Shown in pieces: positions 57,352-64,000 of a stretch of DNA of 64,000 nucleotides. The translations under genes and the position numbers were made by a program. Source of the DNA: JANNSX01 sp041397825. Its GTDB lineage: Bacteria > Pseudomonadota > Alphaproteobacteria > Rhizobiales > Hyphomicrobiaceae. The notes beneath the pieces are model-generated. The model was not told where the DNA came from. It searched no databases and saw only the letters and a list, made by a program, of their open reading frames with translations. Numbering within the stretch: the stretch's first letter is position 1; each line of letters starts with the position of its first letter. Location of the stretch: NCBI GenBank assembly GCA_041397825.1, contig JAWKVX010000002.1, forward strand, positions 930,001 through 994,000, read 5' to 3'.

Positions 57352-60240
57352 ATGACCCACCACATGCTCGCTTTTCTCCTTGCGACAGCGATCGGACTTG
57401 CGAGTCTGGCGGCTCCATCGGCGGCGCAATCTCCAAGCTTCAACGATCAACTCGCCAAGATCGATGCCCTCATAGATGCCAAGCGCTTCGACGACGCGGA
57501 GCCGCTCGCCCGGGCGCTCGTCGATCAGGCGACACGCAACTCGGAAACGGATGCTGTTACAAAGGGGCTCGAGACCGCGGATGCGCTGCATGCGCTCGCC
57601 TACGCGCGGTCCGGCCAGGGCTTCGCTGAAGAAGCGCTGAAGCTGCTCGAGAGCGTGATCGAGGTGCGCGTGCGGCTCATCGGCGCCGATAGCCTGAAGG
57701 TCGCGCAGGCGCTCAATGACCAGGCCGTCGTGCTCACGACCCTCGGCAACTACAAGGAGGCACTCCCGCTCCACGAGAAGGCGCTCGAGATCCGCGAGAA
57801 GGCCGTACCCGAGGGCAGCATCGAAGTGGCGCAATCTCTGGACAACATCGTCCAGGTCAAGCGGCGCCTGGCGGACACATCCGGGGTCGAAGCCTTGCTC
57901 CGGCGAGCCATCGACCTTCGGGGGCGCCTGTTCGGGCCGGGAAGCGCCGAGCTCGGCGATTCCCTGGCCGATTATGCCGACTTTCTGGTGGACGAGGGCC
58001 GCGAGAAAGAGGCCCTGCCGCTCGCCGCGAAAGCACTCGCCCTGACCGAGCAGGCGCTCGGACCCGAAGACGAGGAAGTCGCACGGCGATTGATCAAGCT
58101 TGGCAACGCACAACGCGCCGCAAATGCCTTTGCGGAGGCCGAATCGAGCTATCGGCGTGCGGTCGCTATCCGCGTAAAGGTATTTGGCCGGGAGTCCCGC
58201 CAGTCCGCCGGCGCCTTGAGCAATCTCGCAACCGCCGTCGCCTTACAGGGACGCGCAGCTGATGCCGAGCCACTTCTCAGGCAAGCGCTCGATCTGCAGA
58301 TCAGGGTGCGCGGCAAGGACCACCCGTCGGTCGGCGAGACCCTGTCACGGCTCGCCAACGTGGTGCGCGATCTCGGCAAGAGTACGGAGGCGGCCTCCCT
58401 CTACAATCAGGCCCTCGCCGTCCAGGAAGGGGCGCTCGGTTCCAACCATCCTGAGGTGGTCGAGACGCTGGCCGGCGCAGCCGATCTCGCCTTGCGCGAC
58501 GGCCGGTTGGACGATGCGTTCAAGCTCATTGGTCGGGCCAGCGAGATCTCGGCGAGGCTCGAGCGGGTTGGGCGCTCGATTGACGTCGATGATGGCGAGA
58601 CGACGAAGCGGCAAGGCGAGATCGATCGCCGGTTCGTGGAGATTGGCTTCGAGCTGGCAGCCGCGCAATCCAATCGCGCCGATGAGCTCGCGGTCGCCAC
58701 TTTCGAGGCGGCGCAAAGGACAATCCACTCGCGCACAGGCGTTGCTCTCCAGGAGCTTGCCGCCCGTATCGCGGCAAATGATCCGGCACTCGCTGAACTT
58801 GTTCGCAAGCGCCAGGATCTGGCAGCGCGCTGGCAAGCGGCCGACAAGGCGCTCGTTCAAGCGCTCGCCAAAGGCAGTGGCGATGGCGCTGCCGCCGAGA
58901 TGGCGCGACTCGAGACGGGCATCGCCTCGACCGATGCGGCAATCGCCGAGAAGAGTGCTGATTTCGCCGAGCTGACCGCGCCCGTGCCGCTCTCGATCGC
59001 CGATGTGCAGGCGATCCTGGGGCCTGACGAGGCGTTGGTCCTTCTGCTTTCTGCTCCGCGTGGGCTCCTAATCTGGGCGGTTTCCCACGATCAGGTCGCC
59101 TGGGTCGGCTCCACGCTCAAGTCGGACGAGCTCGCCAACAGGATCGCGACCATGCGGGCCGCCGTTGATCGACCGGAGGCCAACCCAGCCGGCCTCGATC
59201 TCAACGCGTCTTTCGAACTCTACCGCGAGCTCCTGGGCGCCAGCACCATCGAGGCCGCATTGGCCGGCAAGTCCCATCTGGTGCTGATCCCGAGCGGTGC
59301 TCTGACAGGGCTGCCGTTTCAGCTACTCGTCACTGAAGCACCAGCCGATCTATCGGGACCAGATCGCTTTCGGAAGGCGAGCTGGCTCATTCGCGAGCAT
59401 GCCCTCTCGGTGCTGCCGACAATTTCGGCATTGAAGACTTTGAAGAGCCGGCCAGCGGCCGGCGATGCGCGGCTGCCCTATCTCGGCATTGCCGATCCGG
59501 TGTTCAAACCACTTGCGAATGATGGAGACGACACGCAGGATCGCTCTGAGCCGATCGGTGACGCCACCCAGTACTTCAAGGGGCGCAATCCCGATCTGGT
59601 CGCGCTCTCGCGCGGTCTTGTCGAGTTGCCGGAAACGACCGTCGAGGCGAGTGAGATCGGACGATTGCTTGGTGCCGACAAGAGCGCGCTCGTGCTGCGG
59701 GCCGATGCGAGCGAGACGACCCTCAAGACAATGAATGCTGCAGGCGACCTCCAGCGCTATCGGGTCGTCGTGTTTGCCACCCACGGTCTCATCGCCGGCG
59801 AGGTTGAGAAGCTGACGCGCCTGCGTGCCGAGCCGGCATTGGCGCTGACACTTCCGCCAGAGATCAGCCCGATCGACGATGGCCTCTTGACCGCGAGCGA
59901 GGCGGCCGAGCTGCGCCTCGATGCCGATTGGGTGGTATTGTCGGCCTGCAATACGGCCGCTGGCGCGGAACCAGGTGCGGAGGCCCTTTCCGGTCTGACA
60001 AGATCGTTCCTCTATGCCGGCGCCCGGGCGCTTCTGGTCTCGCATTGGAGCGTTCTGTCGGACGCGGCCGTGACGCTGACGACCGGAACGTTTGCGAAGC
60101 TCCAGGCAGATCCAGGCATCAGCCGCGCCGAGGCCCTGCGCCAAACGATGCTCGACATCCTCGACCGCGATGCCAACATCAAGCATTCGGATCCTGTCTA
60201 CTGGGCACCGTTTAGCCTCGTCGGATACGGCGGCACTTGA
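57352..60240 (+). CDS. Exported TPR-CHAT protein (caspase-like peptidase domain)
   Basis: A 962-residue protein. The signal peptide is at about 1-26 (LAFLLATAIGLASLAAPSAA, cleavage near AQS). Tetratricopeptide repeats of the 42-residue kinesin-light-chain type span about 35-400 (for example ALNDQAVVLTTLGNYKEALP and ALSNLATAVALQGRAADAEP). A helical stretch follows at about 420-570, then a CHAT domain at about 600-960. The peptidase dyad is present: His811 in VVFATHGLIAGE and Cys866 in VVLSACNTAAG. CHAT proteins with TPRs act as proteases in bacterial immunity or stress (for example the CRISPR-linked Csx29 type), but here the protein is predicted to be exported. It may instead work in the periplasm. 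Confidence 0.93.
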   Translation: MTHHMLAFLLATAIGLASLAAPSAAQSPSFNDQLAKIDALIDAKRFDDAEPLARALVDQATRNSETDAVTKGLETADALHALAYARSGQGFAEEALKLLESVIEVRVRLIGADSLKVAQALNDQAVVLTTLGNYKEALPLHEKALEIREKAVPEGSIEVAQSLDNIVQVKRRLADTSGVEALLRRAIDLRGRLFGPGSAELGDSLADYADFLVDEGREKEALPLAAKALALTEQALGPEDEEVARRLIKLGNAQRAANAFAEAESSYRRAVAIRVKVFGRESRQSAGALSNLATAVALQGRAADAEPLLRQALDLQIRVRGKDHPSVGETLSRLANVVRDLGKSTEAASLYNQALAVQEGALGSNHPEVVETLAGAADLALRDGRLDDAFKLIGRASEISARLERVGRSIDVDDGETTKRQGEIDRRFVEIGFELAAAQSNRADELAVATFEAAQRTIHSRTGVALQELAARIAANDPALAELVRKRQDLAARWQAADKALVQALAKGSGDGAAAEMARLETGIASTDAAIAEKSADFAELTAPVPLSIADVQAILGPDEALVLLLSAPRGLLIWAVSHDQVAWVGSTLKSDELANRIATMRAAVDRPEANPAGLDLNASFELYRELLGASTIEAALAGKSHLVLIPSGALTGLPFQLLVTEAPADLSGPDRFRKASWLIREHALSVLPTISALKTLKSRPAAGDARLPYLGIADPVFKPLANDGDDTQDRSEPIGDATQYFKGRNPDLVALSRGLVELPETTVEASEIGRLLGADKSALVLRADASETTLKTMNAAGDLQRYRVVVFATHGLIAGEVEKLTRLRAEPALALTLPPEISPIDDGLLTASEAAELRLDADWVVLSACNTAAGAEPGAEALSGLTRSFLYAGARALLVSHWSVLSDAAVTLTTGTFAKLQADPGISRAEALRQTMLDILDRDANIKHSDPVYWAPFSLVGYGGT

Positions 60241-60399
60241 GTCCGGTCGAGCAATGGCCCGCCAATCGGGATTTGACGTACCTTGCCTGCCGATTGCGTT
60301 ACCTACGGAACACCTGGGGTTGTTTGCCGTCCTTAGTCTCCCATATCGCAGTCACGCAGTCATGAACGCCTTGCAGACTGACAACTCGGGAGGCAGCAC

Positions 60400-60921
60400 A
60401 TGAGCAACCGTTCCATCATCAAGGGTCCTCTCTCCGGTTTCGTGTTCAGCTTTGCCCTCGCGGTCAGCATCGGCATCGCGGCGGCGGCCGGCGGTGACGG
60501 AACCGGTGGCGGCACCGGCAACGGGACCGGCGGCGGCAACCGCGATGGTTCGGGCGGCGGAAAGAAGAAGATCTCGCGTCAGATCGAGGTCGGTCAGGTC
60601 AAGAAGCAGGTTGAGACCGAGACCGAGGTCCAGCCAGCCGAGACGATCGAGGTTCTACCTGAGGCGCCCGCCGCAGCGACCGAGGCCAGCCCCGAGGTCG
60701 ATGCTGAGGCCCCGCCGGCTCCGAAAGAGAAGGTCATCACCGTCAAGAAGACCGCCAAAGCGAGGAAGGCGGCAAAGATCAAGGTTATTGTCGTCGATCA
60801 GTCGCCGAGCGAGATCGATGGCTCCGGTTCCGTCACAGGCTACGAGCAGCATGATGACGACTATAGCTCTTACGCGCCGTCCGTCGAATACGGCGGTGGC
60901 GGCTACAGTGGATGCCAATAG
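60400..60921 (+). CDS. Secreted low-complexity glycine-rich protein
   Basis: A 173-residue protein of unknown function. The signal peptide is at about 1-30 (FVFSFALAVSIGIAAAAGG). It is followed by a Gly/Thr/Asn tract (GGDGTGGGTGNGTGGG), a Lys-rich patch, a Glu/Ala/Pro segment (about 70-110), a second Lys-rich patch (KVITVKKTAKARKAAKIKVI) and a Tyr/Gly tail ending VEYGGGGYSGCQ with a single terminal-region cysteine. The alternating charged blocks suggest a flexible envelope protein. The ATG at 60400 has GGGAGG upstream. It follows the CHAT gene by 159 bases on the same strand and may belong to its function. Confidence 0.72.
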   Translation: MSNRSIIKGPLSGFVFSFALAVSIGIAAAAGGDGTGGGTGNGTGGGNRDGSGGGKKKISRQIEVGQVKKQVETETEVQPAETIEVLPEAPAAATEASPEVDAEAPPAPKEKVITVKKTAKARKAAKIKVIVVDQSPSEIDGSGSVTGYEQHDDDYSSYAPSVEYGGGGYSGCQ

Positions 60922-61296
60922 CGTGTCTGACGGCGAGCGATCGCCGACGGTCGGTTTCGGACCCTCCCGATAGTCGGCTTCGTCGCCGTTGAACCGGCCG
61001 AGCGGCCTGAACTTTCCCGAAGGTCTGCTATCGTATGTCGTGTGATTGCTTCCGTTCGGAGCTCAAGGTGCCGATGACGCCCGGGCCGACGAGATCAAGT
61101 CCCGTTACCTGCCTGTCGACAAGGCGCGGTTGCCCAGTTTGATCCCTCTGGGCGTCGCCGATCCTCCGCGGTCTCGTGAGATCTCTTGATCAAACCGGGC
61201 CGAGCATCCAGTATTGTCAACTGAATGCGTGCGAGGCTGCCCCTCGGCGCCTTCCGTCCTACTGAACGTACACCCGTCGGCGGCCGGAGCGTTGCC
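60922..61296. other. Intergenic region upstream of the cyclase gene
   Basis: About 375 bases without a recognised gene. It carries the second copy of the 20-base phrase GCCGACGGTCGGTTTCGGAC (60943-60962) seen at 46122. No clear promoter or terminator is visible. Long antisense open frames that reach into this region from the cyclase gene are shadows. Confidence 0.5.
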
Positions 61297-64000
61297 ATGG
61301 ACATCGAGGTTTGGCTGCGCCAGCTCGGTCTCGCCGACTATGCCGGGGCTTTTCGCGAGAACCATATCACCGTCGAGCTTCTGCCAAACCTTTCCGCCAG
61401 CGATCTTGCCGAACTCGGCGTAAAGTCCGTAGGCCACCGCCGTGTGCTCCTCGGAGCCATCGGCGAACTCGGCAAGCCGCAGAATGTGCCGGCATCGTCT
61501 CCCGCGGTGGAGCTCCCGGAGGCCGGCGAGAGACGCCAGGTGACCGTCCTGTTCGCTGACATTGCCGGTTACACGGCTTTGAGCAACGAGATCGATGCCG
61601 AGCAGGTGCACAGGGTCCTCGCCGCCTTCTTCGAGCAGGTCGACACCATTGTCGTGTCGCTCGGCGGACGCATCGATAAGCACATCGGCGACTGTGTCAT
61701 GGCCGTTTTCGGCGCCCCGGTCGCCCATGCGGACGATGTACAGCGCGGCGCACTTGCGGCGATCAGGGTGCACGAGGCCATGCAGGCCGTCTCTTCGGTC
61801 GCGCGCCGTCCGATTGCCGTCCATGTGGGGCTGGCGACGGGAGAGGTGGTTGCCGGTCGGACCGGCAGCTCGAGCTTCCTCGAATACACAATCACCGGCG
61901 AGACGGTAAACTTGGCCTCTAGACTGGCGGATGTGGCAGAACCAGGCAAAACCGTTGTCACCGGTGAGGTGATGAGAGCGCTCGGTCATGCCTTCGAAGG
62001 CGATAGGTTGCCGGAGCGCGAGATCCGTGGTTTTGCCCGCCGGATCGAGCTTTGGTCGCTCGCCTCGGTGAAAGCTACGGTCAAAGCTCGGCAACTGCCC
62101 CTGGTCGGCCGACGGTCCGAGCTCCATCAGTGCCTGACGTTGCTCCGCGAGATGACGCAATCGGGAGCAGGCGCCACTGTTGTCGTCGTCGGTGAACCCG
62201 GTATCGGCAAGACGAGGCTTGTCGAGGAAATCGCCGCCGAGGCCGCGTCGCTCGGGGTTGCGGTCGCGCGCGGCGCATTCATCGATTTTGGCGCAGGAAT
62301 GGAACAGGACGTAACAGGTCAACTCGCGATGGAGCTCGATCGTCTCTGCGGTGAGCCGCCGACGGATCCTGACGTCTTGCTGGGCCTCAAAGGCCTTCTC
62401 CGCCAAATCCTGACGCCCGACGAGCGAAGCATTCTGGAGGCGATGACAGAGCCACAGAGAGCGGTTTCGCGCTCGACGGCTTTCATCAACACGGCCGTGC
62501 GGGCCGGCATGGTCACACCGCTGCTGATCATCGTCGAGGATGTCCACTGGGCGAGCCCACAAGTCCTTGCCTATCTCGAACGGCTTGGTCGGGCGAGCGC
62601 CCAGTCCCTGCGTGCTGTCGTTCTCTTGACAACTCGTCCGCCTGGAGCAGATCGGCCTCTGTTCGATGGGCTCCCCTCGACGACGATCGAGCTCGGACCG
62701 CTCAGGACGCAAGAGGCCCTGGCTCTGGCGCGCCTGCATGCGTCGGATGCGATGCCCGACAATCAAGAGCTGGTCGATCGCTCCGGCGGCAATCCGCTCT
62801 TTCTCGAGCAACTCATTCGGCACAGCTTGCAGGACTCGGCCGGCGGAGCACTTCCTGGCTCGATCCGCAGCCTCGTGTTGGCACGCATCGACCTGTTGAG
62901 CGCGCGCGACAAGCTTGCGCTCCAGACGCTTGCCGTGCTCGGCGATGAGCCACCCCCAGAGGCGCAGAGCGCCTTGATCGAGATGGAGTGCACCGAGCTC
63001 GGCACACTGCTCCGTCAGCGGTTCCTGCAGCGTTCCGGCGAGAGCGTGCGGTTCGTCCACGCCCTCATTCGCGAGGTCGCCTACGGCGCCATGCTCAAGC
63101 CACAGCGCACGAGCCTCCATCGCAAGGCTGCGAGCTGGTTCAAAGACCGTGACCCGCTCCTCTATGCTCAGCATCTGGTGCGCGGTGAGGATCCGGCAGC
63201 GCCCTTGGCCCTCCTCGAGGCGGCCCGCCATCTGCAGGCGGATCTGAGGCTCGAGGAGGCGCTGAGCTACCTGAGACAAGGGCTTTCTGCGGCTACGGAT
63301 CGCTCCGATCGTTTCAGCCTGCTGTTGGCCGAGGGCGAGCTGCTGCTCGCCATGACACGATCCCGAGAGGCGATCGAGCGCTTCGAACAGGCCGAACACA
63401 ACGCGCAAGACGATCTGGCGCGGGCAGCGGCGATGTTGGGTCGGGCGGGAGCCTTGCGTCTCGTCGATTCCATCGATGCGGCTTTCGTCCTGCTCGATCA
63501 ATGCACTCCCTTGCTCGAAGCCGTTGGCGCCCATGCGATGTTGTCGCGACTCGAGCATTTGCGCGGCAATCTGCATTTTCCTCGAGGAGAAATGGCTGCC
63601 TGCGCCGCAGCCCACGCCAGGGCCTTCGAGTGGGCCGAACGCGCCGGCATGAGCGACCTCAAGGCGCAGGCGCTCGGAGGCATGGGGGACGCGGCCTATG
63701 CCCAAGGCCTCTATGCGACAGCAAGCAAGCACTTCAGCCGCTGCATCGAGCTGGCTCGGCAACTCAACGCCATCCGGGTCGAGATCGCCAATCGTCCGAT
63801 GCAGGTCATATCGCGCGCCCTGTCAGGCAAGATGGGTGGCATTCGGGCGGAGGCGGAGGAGGTCATTCGGCAGGCGATCGATTCTCGGCAACCGCGAGCG
63901 GAACTTATCGCCCGGCACGCCACTATGATATCGCATTTCTGGGCAGGGCGCGCCCATCTCGTCGAACCGCACTTCGTGGCGTCGCAAGCCATTGTGGATC
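61297..64000 (+). CDS. SAM - adenylate/guanylate cyclase - AAA ATPase - TPR signalling protein (partial)
   Basis: An open frame of at least 901 residues, cut by the window end. An N-terminal SAM domain covers about 2-62 (VWLRQLGLADYAGAFRENHI ... DLAELGVKSVGHRRVLL). A class III nucleotide cyclase follows at about 78-255, with metal Asp88 in LFADIAGYTALS, Asp132 in DKHIGDCVMAVFGAP, and ITGETVNLASRLA. Then comes an AAA/NTPase domain with Walker A VVGEPGIGKTRLVEEI at about 296-310 and Walker B LLIIVEDVHWASP. The C-terminal part is helical TPR-like. The catalytic residues look intact, so cAMP or cGMP production is plausible. This multi-domain type is common in Bradyrhizobium and relatives. The ATG at 61297 fits the SAM domain start. 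Confidence 0.93.
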   Translation, partial: MDIEVWLRQLGLADYAGAFRENHITVELLPNLSASDLAELGVKSVGHRRVLLGAIGELGKPQNVPASSPAVELPEAGERRQVTVLFADIAGYTALSNEIDAEQVHRVLAAFFEQVDTIVVSLGGRIDKHIGDCVMAVFGAPVAHADDVQRGALAAIRVHEAMQAVSSVARRPIAVHVGLATGEVVAGRTGSSSFLEYTITGETVNLASRLADVAEPGKTVVTGEVMRALGHAFEGDRLPEREIRGFARRIELWSLASVKATVKARQLPLVGRRSELHQCLTLLREMTQSGAGATVVVVGEPGIGKTRLVEEIAAEAASLGVAVARGAFIDFGAGMEQDVTGQLAMELDRLCGEPPTDPDVLLGLKGLLRQILTPDERSILEAMTEPQRAVSRSTAFINTAVRAGMVTPLLIIVEDVHWASPQVLAYLERLGRASAQSLRAVVLLTTRPPGADRPLFDGLPSTTIELGPLRTQEALALARLHASDAMPDNQELVDRSGGNPLFLEQLIRHSLQDSAGGALPGSIRSLVLARIDLLSARDKLALQTLAVLGDEPPPEAQSALIEMECTELGTLLRQRFLQRSGESVRFVHALIREVAYGAMLKPQRTSLHRKAASWFKDRDPLLYAQHLVRGEDPAAPLALLEAARHLQADLRLEEALSYLRQGLSAATDRSDRFSLLLAEGELLLAMTRSREAIERFEQAEHNAQDDLARAAAMLGRAGALRLVDSIDAAFVLLDQCTPLLEAVGAHAMLSRLEHLRGNLHFPRGEMAACAAAHARAFEWAERAGMSDLKAQALGGMGDAAYAQGLYATASKHFSRCIELARQLNAIRVEIANRPMQVISRALSGKMGGIRAEAEEVIRQAIDSRQPRAELIARHATMISHFWAGRAHLVEPHFVASQAIVD

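Noticed and set aside
61105..63762. Leftward open frame of 885 codons
   Set aside because: It is antisense to the SAM-cyclase-AAA gene, which has intact domains and motifs on the + strand. The antisense translation shows no family features.

Overview
The window is GC-rich, gene-dense chromosomal DNA from an alphaproteobacterium, most likely of the order Hyphomicrobiales (Rhizobiales). The evidence is a TIGR02301-type protein, a NadQ-type NAD regulator, a serC-serA operon with a two-hairpin leader, a RibBX riboflavin enzyme, an mfd-sdhE pair divergent from recG, and palindromic repeats of a kind common in that order. I see no rRNA, tRNA, CRISPR array, insertion sequence, phage gene or replication origin. 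Genus cannot be fixed from the sequence alone.

Layout. 1-3250: 3' part of gcvP (glycine cleavage), a small membrane protein and the meaB GTPase. 3249-5610: a SleB-type wall hydrolase and a DUF1801 protein flanked by two similar two-helix membrane proteins. 5862-9149: the NUDIX-derived regulator NadQ, then an overlapping HD phosphohydrolase / tag / ygfZ operon read leftward. 9202-13966: dihydroorotase-like amidohydrolase, LysE exporter, small proteins, a NUDIX hydrolase and an SRAP protein. 13995-17247: ABC exporter operon (permease, ATPase with a long disordered tail, HlyD adaptor). 17847-21365: an alpha/beta hydrolase with a cysteine nucleophile, converging on modABC. 21589-25548: outer-membrane barrel, RibBX, MuiA-family protein. 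25699-28515: serC-serA with its leader.

28773-34964: thioesterase, a secreted small protein, and a probable catabolic cluster (FAD oxidoreductase, GntR/FCD regulator, DapA-type lyase, SDR, metallo-hydrolase). A striking four-box operator lies in front of the lyase. 35168-39944: a translationally coupled trehalose operon, otsB - GH15 - otsA, in which OtsA is fused to a membrane sensor-like N-terminus. 39975-45959: mfd, sdhE and recG.

46479-56953 looks accessory: two tandem peroxiredoxin-like proteins, a LysR regulator divergent from a run of same-strand genes (orphan histidine kinase, disulfide oxidoreductase, TVP38 membrane protein, 3-hydroxybutyrate dehydrogenase, patatin, DUF302, cupin, MFS). 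Together these suggest a redox/carbon-storage stress module. 57352-64000 holds an exported TPR-CHAT protein, a secreted glycine-rich protein and the start of a SAM-cyclase-AAA-TPR signalling protein that runs off the window end. This last group and the LysR/kinase module are the best places to look for something undescribed.
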